Shown: positions 11,870-24,480 of the stretch, in pieces
Position numbering within the stretch: the first letter of the stretch is position 1
Layout of the letters: every line of letters begins with the position of its first letter
Source: Halicephalobus mephisto
Taxonomy: Eukaryota; Nematoda; Chromadorea; Rhabditida; Panagrolaimidae
Direction: 5' to 3'
Assembly (NCBI GenBank): GCA_009193035.1
Contig: SWDT01000019.1
Coordinates: forward strand, 62,001 to 126,000
DNA length: 64,000 nucleotides
Program-made: the position numbers and the translations under genes
The notes under the pieces: model-generated
Database searches by the model: none
What the model saw: only the letters and a program-made list of their open reading frames with translations
Told to the model about the DNA's origin: nothing

Positions 11870-12540
11870 TGCATGCAACGTGCGGGGGTTGAAAGAAGTT
11901 GAAAAAAGTGCATTCAACGTCTAGGAGTTGAAAGAAATTGAAAAAGTGCATGCAACATGCGAAAGTTAAAAAATATCAAAAAAAGTGCATGCAACATGCG
12001 AAAGATAAACAATATCAAAAACAGTGCATGCAATATGCAAAAGATGAAAAATACCGAAAAAAGTGCACGCAACATGCGAAAGTTAAAAAATACCGAAAAA
12101 AGTGCGCGCAACATGCGAAAATTAAAAAATACCGAAAAAAGTGCATGCAACATGCGAAAGATAAACAATATCAAAAACAGTGCATGCAATATGCAAAAGA
12201 TGAAAAATACCGAAAAAAGTGCACGCAACATGCGAAAGTTAAAAATATAAAAACAGTGCATGCAATATGCGCATTTGCAACCATATTAAGAACAATGCAT
12301 GCAGTATGCAGAATTTTGAAATATATTGACAAAAATGCATGCAATATACGCATTTTCAAACGCATTAAGAATAGTGCACGCAATATGCGGAGGTTGAGAA
12401 ATATTGAAAACAGTTCATACGACATGCGGAATTTTGAAACCATTGAAAACAGTACACGTAACATGAGAATGTCAGGAATATAAACAAAGTTTCACGCAAC
12501 AGACAGATTTCAAAGCATGAGTAAATGAATACAACATAAA
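11870..12540. repeat. 39-bp minisatellite (GTGCATGCAACATGCGAAAG)
   Basis: GTGCATGC starts at 11946 and 11985 and then repeats every 39 bp, with decay after about 12300. 39 is 13 codons, so three frames on two strands stay open. No gene signals. Confidence 0.95.
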
Positions 12541-12589
12541 GTTTAAAAAACATCATTAAAAGTACACCTAATACGATAATTGTTCAAAT

Positions 12590-13130
12590 TATTATAAACA
12601 AAGTTGCAAGCAATGTGCAAGGTCGGGAAAATTTATAAAAATGCAAGCAAAGTGCGAATTTTAAAAATATTAAGCAAAGTTGCAAGCAAAGTGCGAATTT
12701 CAAAAATACTAAATAAAGTTGCAAGCAATGTGCAAATTTCAAAAATACTAAACAAAGTTGCAAGCAAAGTGCGAATTCCAAAAATATTAAGCAAAGTTGC
12801 AAGCAATGTGCGAGGTCGGGAAAATTCATGAAAATGCATGCAATATGCGAGGTCAAAAATGTTAAACAAAGTTGCAAGCAATGTGCAAATTTTAAAAATA
12901 TTAAGCAAAGTTGCAAGCAATGTGCGAATTTTAAAAATATTAAGCAAAGTTGCAAGCAATGTGCGAGGTCGGGAAGATTTATAAAAATGCATGCAATATG
13001 CGAGGTCAAAAATGCTAAACAAAGTTGCAAGCAATGTGCAGATTTAGAAAATATTAAACAAAACTGCCTGAAATATGCGAGTTTTTAAAAATAAAAAAAG
13101 TTGCAGGCAATGTGCAAATTTAGAAATCTC
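12590..13130. repeat. 39-bp minisatellite, second array (TTGCAAGCAATGTGCGA)
   Basis: TTGCAAGC recurs at 39 bp (12911, 12950 and so on) with AATTTTAAAAATATT linkers and inserted CGGGAAAATTYATRAAAATGCA variants. It is a relative of the adjacent array; both share the core GCAAYRTGCGA. Confidence 0.95.
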
Positions 13131-13199
13131 AAAGAACCTGTCTGCAATATGTTCATTTTTTAAAAATTTTTATAAAACTGTTTACGATTTGAGATTTCT

Positions 13200-14380
13200 A
13201 AAATTCAAGTTTTGAAAAATTCTTAAGTCACGAAAAATTGACGACCGTAATTTCAACTTTAATAAATAAAAAAAATTTGAAATTCAACGACTGCGTTTTT
13301 TTAGAAAATGATGATTTTTAGGACAGAATTACTTTTTTATATTTATTACATTATAAATCTGGTTCCGAAAATTAAATTTGAATTAGTCCTTTTTTCTCGA
13401 GAAAAATCAATTTTCCTTTTAAAAAATAAATTACAGCATTTATGAAACAAATTCTAAGACACAGAATCATGGAGTCCTCAAGATCCAAAATGACGTCATC
13501 CGAAAATACAAAAGTTATTTAAAAAATTTAAATATTTTAAAAAATTTTAAAATTTTAAAAAATTCTAAAAATACAAAAAATTAGGAAAACTTAAAAAATA
13601 TAAAAAATTAGAAAAATTCTAAAAATTAGAAAATTCTAAAAATTCTAAAAATTTTAAAAATTCTAAAAATTAGAAAATTTTAAAAATACAAAATATGCTA
13701 AGAATTTTTTAAATTAAAAAATACAGTATTGAAATAAAAAGTGACTAAATGCAAACTTGAGTTCAGACTGGAAATTAGTCACGATGTTGCAAAAATTAAA
13801 AAAGTAATAATTAACCCAGAAGTCTGGAATAATTAAAAAAGTCATGAAAACGGATTCACGTGATTTCAGGATGAATTTTAATCTATAATTAAAGATGAAA
13901 AAAAAATCCAGAGAAACTTCAAAAATCAGAAAAACTAATGAAATAAAGTACAGTAATTTTTTATGAAATTTTAGGTACATTTATATTCTTTTAAAAAATC
14001 TAAAATTCTTAATTTAAGAAAAAATAAAGAAATAAATGAAATAAAGTACAGTAATTTTTTATGGAATCTTAGGTACACTTATATTCTTTCAAAAAACGTT
14101 AGAATTTTTAATTTCAAAAAAAATAAAGAAATAAATGAAGTACAGTAATTTTTCATAGAATTTTAGGTACACTTATATTCTTCTTTTAATCAATTTTAGA
14201 ATTTTGAAAATACCTTAAAATTTAATATCATAAATTACAGTAACTTTTATACCGTAATAAAAATTTTTATATTTTTTATTTCAAAATTTTAAAATTTTAA
14301 AAAATCAAAAAAATTTCCAATTTTTATTTTAAAAATTTTCAAACATCGAAAATTTTTTAAAAGAACATTTAATAAACTAT
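13200..14380. other. AT-rich intergenic tract
   Basis: Mostly low-complexity sequence. 13960-14190 has about three copies of a roughly 100-bp unit marked by GTACAGTAATTTTTTATGGAA and GGTACACTTATATTCTT. Nothing coding. Confidence 0.55.
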
Positions 14381-14390
14381 ATTATGACGG

Positions 14391-17300
14391 ATGAAAAAAT
14401 TAACATCATCTCATTCATGCCCTCAGGGCATTTGGGAATATTTTTGTGTAACAATTTCCAACAATACGGTAATGACAAAAATAAAAAAAATTTCAATTTT
14501 AAAAATAAAAACATTAATTTTCAGAAATTTCAAAAAAAAAATTATTTTAAAAATTAAAAAAATTACAAAAAAAATTATTTTAAAAATTTAAAATTAAAAA
14601 AAATTATTTTAAAAATTTAAAATTAAAAAAAATTATTTTAGAAATTAAAAAAAAATTATTTTAAAAATTAAAAAAGTCGAAATTCGTTGGTTAAAAAAAA
14701 TGGAGTATAATCCAAAAATTGACGTTTTTAATTTTGAATAAAATGTAAAATAATTAATCCCAAAGTTGTTTCCTGTTCGTGTCCCTAATTGGAAGTTAAA
14801 TTGGACTTGATGTATTGGGGATTTTCTAAATCTCAGAGTTCGAAAATTCCTCCTATCGTGTTACTGTAGAAAAACGGAAATATTTTCTGCAAAAAATTCG
14901 AAAACTTTTCTTAATTGGACTTTTTAGAAATTTCTAGTTAAGACCGAAAATTACGAAATTTTGTGTTAATGTACTTTAAGTTCAAAAAAAGTTTTAAAAT
15001 AAAAATAAAAAAAATAATCTCAGAAAGAATTTTCAAAATTTTCCAGTTAAGACCAAAAATTATAGAATTTTATATTTTTCTTTAAATTCAAAAAAATTTT
15101 AAATTTAAAAATAAAAAAATAAACTCAAAAAAAATTTTCCACTTGAGATCAAAAATTATAATTTTTATATTTTTAAATTCGAAAAAAAATTTTTAAATTA
15201 AAAAAAATAAAATAAAAAAAATCTCAAAAAAAATTTCCAAAATTTTCCAGTTAAGACCAAAATTGTAAAAATTGATTTTATTACTATAAAAATGTTCAAA
15301 AATGTAAAAATATTTTTGACGAAGATTTTCTGAATTTTCCATTTAAGACCAAAAATTACAGAATTTTATATTTGTGTTCTTCTTTAAAATTCAAAATTTA
15401 TGTGAACACGCCTTTTTAGAATTTTCCACTTGAGATGTAAAACGAAAAATTAATTTTCGTACAATTTCGAAAATTTCTAATTTTCGTTCAATTTCGAAAT
15501 TTTCTAATTTTCGTTCAATTTTGAAAAATTAATTTTCGTTCAATTTCGAAATTTTCTAATTTTATTATTTTGAAAATATTTACGACAAAAATTCGGAAAA
15601 TTTTTTCGATGGAAATTTTGAGAACATTCCAATTAAAACACAAAACTACAAAATTCCGTGTTTATGTACTTTAAGTTCCGAAAATCACGCTTTTATAAAA
15701 ATAGAAATATTTACATAAAAATTTTAAAAAATAATTTCGAAAAATTTCAAAATTTTTTTAGTCAGGATTCAAAATTGTAAAAATCAATCTTAATGTGATT
15801 TTGGAAAATTTTAATTTTAAAATTAAAAAAATTAAAATATTTTCAACAGAATCGTCTTAAAAAAAATTTCGAAATTTTCCAATCGAGACCGAGAAATAAG
15901 GAAATTTAATTTTTATATGATTTTAAAAGTTATAAATTGAACTATTATAAAAGTTAAGATATTTCTAATAAAATTTCAGAAAATAATCTCAACACGAATT
16001 TTGAAAATTTTCCAATCGAGACCGAGAAATGAAAAATTTAATTTTTAGATAATTTTAAAATTTATAAATTGAGCTATTATAAAAATTAAGATATTTCTAA
16101 TAAAATTTCAGAAAATACTCTCAACACGAATTTTGAAAATTTTCCAATCGAGACCAAGAAATGAAAAATTTAATTTTTACATGATTTTAAAAGTTATAAA
16201 TTGAACTATTATAAAAATTAAGATATTTCTAATAAAATTTCAGAAAATAATCTCAACACGAATTTTTAAAATTTTCCAATCGAGACCGAGGAATAAGGAA
16301 ATTTAATTTTTACATGATTTTAAAATTTATAAATTGAACTATTATAAAAATTAAGATATTTCTAATAAAATTTCAGAAAATAATCTCAACACGAATTTTT
16401 AAAATTTTCCAATCGAGACCGAAAAATAAAAAAATTTAATTTTTACATGATTTTAAAAGTTATAAATTGAGCTATTATAAAAATTAAGATATTTGTTACA
16501 AAATCCTTGATAAATTATCTCAACACGGAATTAAAAAATTTCCAATCACGATTAAAAACTACAAAATTTCGTGTTTATATATTTCTATAAAATCCTTAAC
16601 AATTCCAAAGATGCCACAAAATCCTTAAAATGAATATTCTGTAATCCTATCCAAACACCGTAAGCAAAGAATTTTTTATAAGAAACATTCTCGAATTACG
16701 AGATATATCCCGGAATATTTATGAATAATCCCTGGGATTTGCATCTGAGCAATTTACAGCGTAAATTATAATCTTTGAAATTTGATTTTTTAGCTGCGTT
16801 CTACTTGAGGCATGCAATGAATGAATTTGACATTAAAACTCGCGATCGAGTACTTAATTCCTAAAGTTACAAGGTATATATAAAGAAATTTGATATATGA
16901 AAACATATGTAAATTATAACTTTTAAACTTTCTATCTCTCATTAATATTTCATCCAAAGTATATGGGAAACGATTTAGACTTTACTACCCTAAGATTGAT
17001 TGATGAGATATTTATCATTCAAGTTCAAAACATAGTTTATAGACAAATTCAATATGTAACAGAATATACATATCACGGTATTTAAGCTCCTATATCTCCC
17101 ATTAATATTTCATCTGAAGTATATGGGAAACGATTTAGACTTTACTACCCTAAGATTAATTGATGAGATAACATTATCCAAGTTCAAAACATATTTTATA
17201 GACAAATTCAATATGTAACAGAATATACATATCACGGTATTTAAGCTCCTATATCTCCCATTAATATTTCATCCGAAGTATATGGGAAACAATTTAGACT

Positions 17301-17735
17301 TCACTACTCTAAGATTAATTGATGAGATACTTATCATTCAAGTTCAAAACACAGTTTATAGACAAATTCAATATGTAACAGAATATACATATCACGATAT
17401 TTAAGCTCCTATATCTCCCATTAATATCTCAACTAAAACCATTATATATGCTAATAACAATCAACATCAGAAGATTTACTAATGGAATATTTATTTCTTC
17501 CATCTAAATCTAAATTCGTAAAGGAATTTGATATATAAACATGTATACCACAATCTTTAGGATCTTATATCCATAATGCTACTTCATCTGAAATCCCTAT
17601 ATCTTACAATCAACGTCTTGAGGCTTACTAATTAAGCACTTATTTCTTTCATCTATTTCAGCGTCAACAGACAAAACTAAGTCGAATAATACGGCGGAAG
17701 CTAATGTACCTTTGTTCAGAGAACATGGTGATTAA
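14391..17735 (+). CDS. Tentative multi-exon gene, unknown product
   Basis: Weak model from exon-like islands. 14391-14475 reads ATG..MTDEKINIISFMPSGHLG.. to a donor (G|GTAATG). 16683-16760 reads TFSNYEIYPGIFMNNPWDLH and joins it in phase 1. 16794-16849 reads AFYLRHAMNEFDIKTRDR after a GATTTTTTAG acceptor and joins the previous exon in phase across a 33-nt intron. 17662-17735 reads STDKTKSNNTAEANVPLFRE to TAA after TATTTCAG, but its phase does not match the third exon, so an exon is missing or the model is wrong. The first piece overlaps a CCCTCAGGGCATTT string seen elsewhere as repeat. The two middle islands are the best supported. No domain recognised. Confidence 0.22.
14940..16540. repeat. 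Arrays of the GGTCTYRASTGGAAA family
   Basis: 15880-16500 holds about five copies of a 125-130 bp unit (CTCAACACGAATTTT..TTTTCCAATCGAGACCGAGAAAT..). 14940-15430 holds more diverged copies with TTTTCCAGTTAAGACCAAAAATTA. The same core appears at 31.2-31.7 and 41.5-41.9 kb. Confidence 0.85.
16920..17440. repeat. Tandem repeat of about 155 bp, 3+ copies
   Basis: CCTATATCTCCCATTAATATTTCAT, GTATATGGGAAACGATTTAGAC and ACAGAATATACATATCACG recur three times, about 155 bp apart, with few differences. Confidence 0.9.
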
Positions 17736-18046
17736 CTTTACTTGTTTTTGTTTTTAAAATCTCGAACTTCCAGATCGCTGACCGCGAATCTTACTTTTTG
17801 CTCAAAAACCCAAAACTTCATCAACTTCTGAAGTAATCAAGACAGTATTTCCCTGACATTGTAGCATACAATTCAATCCGAAAAGTGATAAATTAAATCC
17901 GGAATTTCACTAATACATTTGAGTAACGTAGAAGTGACTTCAATAAATACTGGATTATATGATTCATTCCGAATAGAAAACATGACTTACAGAACCCTTG
18001 TAGTACTTTAATAATGTAGCTTAACTTGAAAAAACAGAACTTTATT

Positions 18047-18204
18047 TTAGAGTTTGTCATATGTCCAAAGAAAAACAAGTAATGATGCTATTATAAAAAC
18101 GGAAATGAATCCAGTTATAAGCATGTCATAATACAAATTTTTTGGATTTTTTATAAACTTCCGGAATTTGTGAATTAAGATGTGAATTAAAGTTCTATTA
18201 GATT
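18047..18204 (-). CDS. Candidate 3'-terminal exon of a membrane protein
   Basis: On the minus strand a CTCCCCAG acceptor opens a 51-codon frame (ESNRTLIHILIHKFRKFIKN.. then YYDMLITGFISVFIIASLLV, ending FLWTYDKL) that stops at 18049-18047. AATAAA begins one base after the stop. The peptide has a basic stretch followed by one clear transmembrane segment at the C-terminus, as in a single-pass membrane protein. Upstream (right) is satellite DNA from 18240 and I see no matching exon, so this may be a relic. The family is not recognised. Confidence 0.33.
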
Positions 18205-18239
18205 CTGGGGAGATTTTAAATTTCACACAAAAAGTGGGT

Positions 18240-18700
18240 ATATGGGATGCAATGTACCGAGAAATTAAGTATCATATCGCTGCATTATATGCAATATATC
18301 AATACATTATAACGACTCTGATATATCAGATGCAGTGTACTCAATACATCGATGGATTAAAACAACTCTGATGTATCAAATACAATATTTTCAATATGTT
18401 GATACATTAAGTATCATATCGATGCATTATAACGGTTCTGCTGTGTCAGATACAGTGTATACAATGTATCGATATATTAAAACAACTCTGATGTATCAAA
18501 TACAATATTTTCAATATGTTGGTACGTTAAGCCGACATCGATGCATTGTATGCAATATATAAATACATTATAACAGCTCTGATATATCAGATGCAGTGTA
18601 CTCAATGCATCGATAGATTAAGCCGACATCGATGCATTGCACATAATGTATGAATATATTAAATGTAATGTATCTGGTATATTAGAGTTGTTTTGATGTA
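18240..18700. repeat. Satellite of GATAYATTAARYAACTCTGATGTATCA type
   Basis: Roughly 60-65 bp units alternate CGATGCATTGTATGCAATATATC with TTAAAACAACTCTGATGTATCAAATACA. The same family makes up much of 43.04-44.26 kb. Confidence 0.9.
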
Positions 18701-19370
18701 CCCTTTTTTATGTTTCTACAAGATCCTAGATGCTTTTCTAAGATTCTTCAACGTTTCGAAATCGTATACTAAATTCTGGAAAATTCTATAGGATTTCAAA
18801 AGTTTTTAAAATACTCTAAAAAATCACATAACTTTTAACTGAATTTTAGAAGTCTCCAGGAACGGAAACAATGTTCTGAAAATTTTCAGAAATTCTTGCA
18901 ATATTCTGAAGATCCCCAAAATCATCTATTAGGTTTTATAATATTGCAATCTTTTATGAACTGTTAGAAAATCCCACCGAATTTTGAAAATCCCCATGGA
19001 ATTCTGAAAAGTTCAAAAATCTTCCACTAAATTCCAACATGTCCCCAAAAATAGTGTCAAATTTTAAAAGCTTCCAGAAACTCCCATGAGATCCTTGAAA
19101 TTTCAAACTCTTATTGATTTCCAGAAGTTGTCACGGAACTCTGATTTCAGAAAAACAAAACATCAAGAAAAATAAGTCAAATTTTATTCAAAGCACTTGA
19201 CCGAATGTTGTTATGGAAACAATTAACGAAGAACTCTAATGAAACTTTCCTGGAAAAATAATCATAATAATGAAGTTAAAAAAAGTAAAAAAATACATAT
19301 TTTTAGTAAGGGCAATTTGCTTTCAGATAACTTCTTTGCTTACGATTTTGAATAAGATTACGGGATACTA
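18700..19370. other. Intergenic, no gene seen
   Basis: Diverged CCAGAA/TTCTGAAAATTCC motifs to 19150, then a more complex stretch. No exon with paired splice signals that I would defend. Confidence 0.4.
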
Positions 19371-19379
19371 TAAAAGGAT

Positions 19380-19860
19380 TATATGACAGATACCCTTCAC
19401 TGAAAGATATTATTTACTGGAAGATATTCTTTACTGAAAGATACTCTCTATCGATAGATAACCTTCACTGAAAGATATTCTTTACTGAAAGATATTATTT
19501 ACTAAAAGATATTCTTTACCGAAAGATAACCTTCACTTAAAGATACTCTCTATCGATAAATATTCTTTACTGAAAAATATTCTTTACTGAAAAATATTCT
19601 TTACTAAAAGATTTTCTTTATTAAAAGATATTCTTTACTAAAAGATACTCTCTATCGATAAATAGTCTTCACTAAAAGATATTTTTTACTAAAAGATATT
19701 CTTTACTGAAAGATATTATTTACTGAAAGATATTTTTTACTAAAAGATATTATTTACTAAAAGATATTCTTTATTAAAAGATATTTCTTACTAAAAGATA
19801 TTTTTTACTGAAAGATTTTCTTTACCGAAAGATATTTTTTACTAAAATGTTTTCTTTACC
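19380..19860. repeat. 18-bp minisatellite (AAAGATATTCTTTACTGA)
   Basis: About 25 tandem units AAAGATATTCTTTACT(G/A)A with ACTCTCTATCGATA variants. Confidence 0.95.
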
Positions 19861-20329
19861 GTAATTTTTATGAAAATTAGTAAAAATAAAATTTTTATGA
19901 AAGTTAATAAAAATAAAATTTTGTAATTTTTGACCTTAACTGAAAAGTTTTAAAAATTCATGTTGACGTAAATTTATGGAATTTTAAATTAAATTTTGTT
20001 ATTTTTGTAACAGTATAATTAGAAATTTTCCAAAAGCACGTATGTTAAATTTAATTAATTTTTAATCTCGATTGTCAAATTTCGAAAAAATTTACGTCGA
20101 AATAATTGTTTAAAAAAATTATTTTTTAAAATTATTTTTGTACTTTTTAGTGAAAATTTCAAATTTTACTGAATATTTCTGAATTTTTCTAAAATCACAA
20201 AAATTATTATTTTTAATTAAAAAATTATAAAAATTATTTTATAAATTTTATCATTTCTATTTTTAACAAAAATAAAAAATTTTCATAATAAAAAAATTAC
20301 AAAATTTCAACAAAGATACAGTATGATAA

Positions 20330-20710
20330 AAAAAATAAAAAAATAAAAGTTTAAATTTTTTAAAATAATAAAATTTTAATTTTTTTGAATTTTATTTTAA
20401 AAAATAAAGATTTTAATTTTTTAGAATAATAAAATTTTAATTTTTTTGAATTTTATTGTAAAAAATAAAAAATAAAGATTTTAATTTTTTAAAATAATAA
20501 AATTTTAATTTTTTTGAATTTTATTGTAAAAAATAAAAAATAAAGATTTTAATTTTTTAAAATAATAAAATTTTAATTTTTTTGAATTTTATTTTAAAAA
20601 ATAAAGATTTTAATTTTTTAGAATAATAAAATTCAAAATTTTTTAAATTTTATTTTAAAAAATAAAAAATAAAGATTTTAATTTTTTAGAATAATAAAAT
20701 TTGAACTTTT
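20330..20710. repeat. AT-rich array of about 60 bp units
   Basis: AAAGATTTTAATTTTTTAGAATAATAAAATT recurs at least five times with A/T-only spacers. Confidence 0.85.
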
Positions 20711-20739
20711 TTGATCTTTTAAAATCTATTTTGGAAAAT

Positions 20740-21010
20740 TTTAAAGATTTCCTGGAAAAATTTTAAAATTTTTAAAATTTGAAGAACATGCTGACAAAGT
20801 CTGGACAAAACGAAGCCAGATTTGACGACATAATAACAAAGTTTTTTGTGGCCTTATGACTCCAGGGAAGAAGATAATTGGATGCTTTAGAGGAAGCAGG
20901 AAGATTGTCGGATCTACCGGAAAAAGACGTAAAGCTCTCTTGGGGATGTTTATGGAAGACATCAAAGGTCAAATAAGAACGAAATTTCACAAGTCCTTTT
21001 CAGACATACA
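20740..21010. other. GC-richer island, possible gene relic
   Basis: Several frames are open on both strands (two minus frames of 72-74 codons; a plus frame with GSTGKRRKALLGMFMEDIKG near 20910-20990). No frame has a clear start plus splice context and no motif is recognisable. It may be an exon or transposon remnant. Confidence 0.2.
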
Positions 21011-21289
21011 GTAACCTTTAATGTGATTTTTAAAAATAATTTTGAAAAGATTCTCATTTAGAAAATAATAGATTTCCATAATTTTTTCATTTGAGTCAGA
21101 TAATTTCGTCATTTTATCTAAAGTCAAAAAAATTTATAATTAAAAAACAATTTTCTCGAAAAATGACGGGAATTATTTTTTGGAAAATTTGAAGAAAAAC
21201 GTATATCTTCGGGAAGCAACAGAATATCTCTCTGTTTAAAAAGCAACAAAGAATACTTTTTTATTTTTGAAAAATTATGGGAGATATTT

Positions 21290-21820
21290 TTTAAGACAAC
21301 GGTAGAGAACACTTTTCATTCTTAAAAATAACAGAGAACACTTTTCGTTCTTAAAAAGGGGAGAACACTTCGTTCTTAAAAAATGGGGAACAGTTTTCAT
21401 CCTTAAAACTAATAGAGAACACTTTTCGTTTTTAAAAGTAACGGAGAACACTTTTCATCCTTAAAACTAATAGAGAACACTTTTCGTTTTTAAAAAATAA
21501 AGAACATTTTTCATTCTTAGAAATAATAGGGAACACTTCGTTCTTAAAAATAACAGAGAACACTTTTCATTCTTAAATAATAGGGAACACTTTTCGATTT
21601 TAAAGTGATAGAAAATAATTTTTTTTCTTTTTTAGGTAAGTAATAAAGAAGATTTTTTATCTTTTAGAAAGTGATGAGGAAATTTTTCTTTTTTAAAAAT
21701 AACAGAGAACACTATTCGTCTTTAAATAATTGATAGGGAACACTTTTTATTTTTCTCGAAGAATAACAGGAAACTTTTTTTATTTTGAAAGGTAACAAAG
21801 AACATTTTTCATTTTAGGAA
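21290..21820. repeat. Minisatellite of about 35-38 bp units
   Basis: AACAGAGAACACTTTTCGTTCTTAAAAAT recurs about 14 times with length variation; copies decay toward the right. Confidence 0.9.
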
Positions 21821-21829
21821 ATGAGTCAA

Positions 21830-22620
21830 TGAGCTTTGAAACAGAACTTCAAATGTTGAAAGTTCTATGGTAAAAAACTTCTGACGTTAGGTTTTTCTTT
21901 CAAAATCATCTTCGATTATGTGTGTTTTAACATAAAAAACCAGTAACTTCATGAAATCTCCACAAAATAAGACTATCAAAATCTATTCAATATTCGCCGA
22001 ATTACGTAAGTTTAAAAATTGAACTTTCTTCAAAATATCTTCAGAATCCTACTCTCCCCCTGGGAACCTAAGACGAATCATGCGATGACTACACTGTTGT
22101 TTTATATAAGGATATTTTTCAACTAATTCTTTAATCCTTAAAAGTCCTAAACAAAATGAGATAAATCCATTTTTATTAATGATTAATCTATGAACGAAAG
22201 TCATACTTGACAAATAAAAATCTTAATCTTCTCGCCACCTCAAAGTCACATTAACGGAAATGAGGAATCTCTATGATCACAAAGGTAGTCAAATTTATTT
22301 TTAGATGCCGTAAATTAAAATCCTAAAAGAGGCTTAATTTTCCACTGACAGTTCCGTCTCGAGTGTTTTAAGCTATTCGAACAAACACATCTCCCACTCA
22401 GAAGTCGACCACGTTCCAGAGTTTCTCCCCATGGGAAGATTTCATCAAGACCAAAAGTTCCTTGTTTATTTTTGTTATTTGTTCTCAAAATTACATCTAA
22501 CTGAAAAGCACATTTGACTGAAAAAGCAAAATGCACTTCTGTTGTGCCTCAGGGCCATGACGAAGTTCTGTCTTTCCAATTACGAGTCAAATGTAGCATA
22601 GACACCAATCTCTGAAAAAA
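21830..22620. other. Intergenic island
   Basis: Moderate complexity. A 73-codon minus-strand frame at 22315-22536 lacks splice signals and a recognisable domain. GCCTCAGGGCC at 22552 resembles the dispersed CCCTCAGGGCATTT string. Confidence 0.3.
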
Positions 22621-24060
22621 ATGAACTCCTACCGTGACAATTTTCGAAAATTATGACAAATTAGCTTGGAAAACAAGCCATGAGGAAAGCGAAACGGACT
22701 TTTGGTACGAAACTTCTTGAAGACGAAGATGAGCAGATTACTGTCGATCACGAGTCGGATGTAACACGAAAACCAGATTAAGAAGGAAGTCAATTACTAT
22801 CGTGGCTATTCTTAGGAACTATATAGAATTAGCTTCAAAAAACAACTTATGAAAACTAAGTTAACATTTGTTAAAAGTTTCTAAAATCAAAAATAAACTA
22901 ATTAAGCATGAAGTACGATTCTAACAAAACACAGAAATGATCTCAGGAAAAAATTAATTTCTACCGAGACGTTTCTTGAGAAATATTATGAATTAGCTTC
23001 AAGGAACAATTTAAGGAGAAAATTAACTCCTATTAGAAATTGCTGAAAACTGAAATGAACTAGTTTGTTGTTCAGCATATATCCCATGTAGCATAGAAAC
23101 AATCCCAAAAAGGAGTGACCTTTTATCGTAATACCTTTTGAGAACTACAGTCAATTGACGTAAAAAATAACTTAAAAAAAGAATTAAGTCCGCTTTTGTT
23201 ACGCAACTTCTCAAATATTCAAATAAGCTAATTGGTCACTAAACATAATGCTAATGTGACATAAAAACTATCCCAAAATGAGTAAACTCCTATCGTAATA
23301 CCTTTTGAGAACTACAGTCAATTGACGTAAAAAAATAAAGAAGAATTAAGTCCATTTTTGTTATGTAATTTCCCAAATATTCAAATAAGCTAATTGGTCA
23401 CTAAACATAATGCTGATGTGACATAGAAACTATCCCAAAATGAGTAAACTCCTATCGTAATACCTTTTGAGAACTACAGTCAATTGACGTAAAAAAATAA
23501 CTTAAAGAAAGAATTAAGTCCATTTTTGTTATGTAATTTCTCAAATATTCAGATAAGCTAATTGGTCACTACATATAATGCTAATGTGACATAGAAACTA
23601 TCCCAAAATGAGTAAACTCCTATCCTAATATTTTGAGAACTACAGTCAATTGACGTAAAAAAATAAAGAAGAATTAAGTCCATTTTTGTTATGTAATTTC
23701 CCAAATATTCAGATAAGCTAATTGATCACTACATATGATGCTGATGTGACATAGAAACTATCCCAAGAGAAGTAAACTCCCGTGATAATAGCTTTCAAGA
23801 ACTATGGCAAATTAGCTTCAAAAAACAACTTAAGGAGAAAATTAAGTTACCATCTGTTACGTAACTTCTCAAAGACTAAAATTAGCTAGTTAATAAATAC
23901 GAATTTAATGTACCATAGGAACTATTCCAAAAAAGTGAAATTCTGTCGTGACAATTCTTCAGAATTATGATGAATTGCTGTAAAAATAAATTTTAAAAAG
24001 AATTGAGTCAATTTTTGTTACGTGACTTTTTAAAGACTAAGATGAGTAAGTTTGTCACTG
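22620..24060. repeat. Tandem repeat of about 160-170 bp, central copies well conserved
   Basis: Four close copies at about 23090-23780 carry CCTATCGTAATACCTTTTGAGAAC, TACAGTCAATTGACGTAAAAAA and AGCTAATTGGTCACTA. More diverged copies flank them on both sides (22640-23090 and 23780-24060) and again at 24790-25110. Confidence 0.9.
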
Positions 24061-24129
24061 TTAAGACAGAAAACAGAAGTATATTAATAATCTTTACTAA
24101 CACGACAAGACACAGATAACAATTATATT

Positions 24130-24262
24130 TTATGATCCTCACAAAATGCAACCAAGAATCTCATTCATATCCTAGAAATCACATTTCACAGGGTCTTCAT
24201 ATCCTACAGTATTCCACACTTTCTGATATTCAGGCTATCGCTTCAGGTCCTTTCTTTCTACT
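24130..24262. repeat. Dispersed block R, first copy
   Basis: The reverse complement of about 24185-24255 contains CCTGAAGCGATAGCCTGAAT followed by GTGTGGAATACTGTAGGATA. It matches 55608-55680 closely and 55885-55945 more loosely. In both loci a pogo-like element cluster follows. Confidence 0.8.
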
Positions 24263-24385
24263 GTACCCTAATTTTACACATATAAGCACCGTCAAATATA
24301 GGCATGGTGGGTCTCGGTCAACTTTTTGCAGCTTTTTTCACGTATAAGCCCGTGCTTATGTGCGTAAAATTAGAGTAGTTTCTGT
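24263..24385. repeat. Imperfect palindrome of about 120 bp
   Basis: CTAATTTTACACATATAAGCAC at the left pairs with GTGCTTATGTGCGTAAAATTAG at the right. It looks like a short inverted-repeat element. Confidence 0.75.
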
Positions 24386-24480
24386 TCCAACAGTTGCTAA
24401 ATACGATATTAATGTGACAGAAACTATTCTAGAAAACAGGTGAATTCATATAGTAGGAGTTCCGAAGGACTATGATGAAT

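Noticed and set aside
11914..13088. Several 75-181 aa Cys/His/Lys-rich ORFs that look zinc-finger-like
   Set aside because: Spacing of Cys/His follows the 39-bp unit on both strands and in several frames; there are no gene signals.
22315..22536. 73-aa minus ORF (DEIFPWGETLERGRLL region)
   Set aside because: No acceptor, start context or recognisable domain, and the flank carries a dispersed repeat string.
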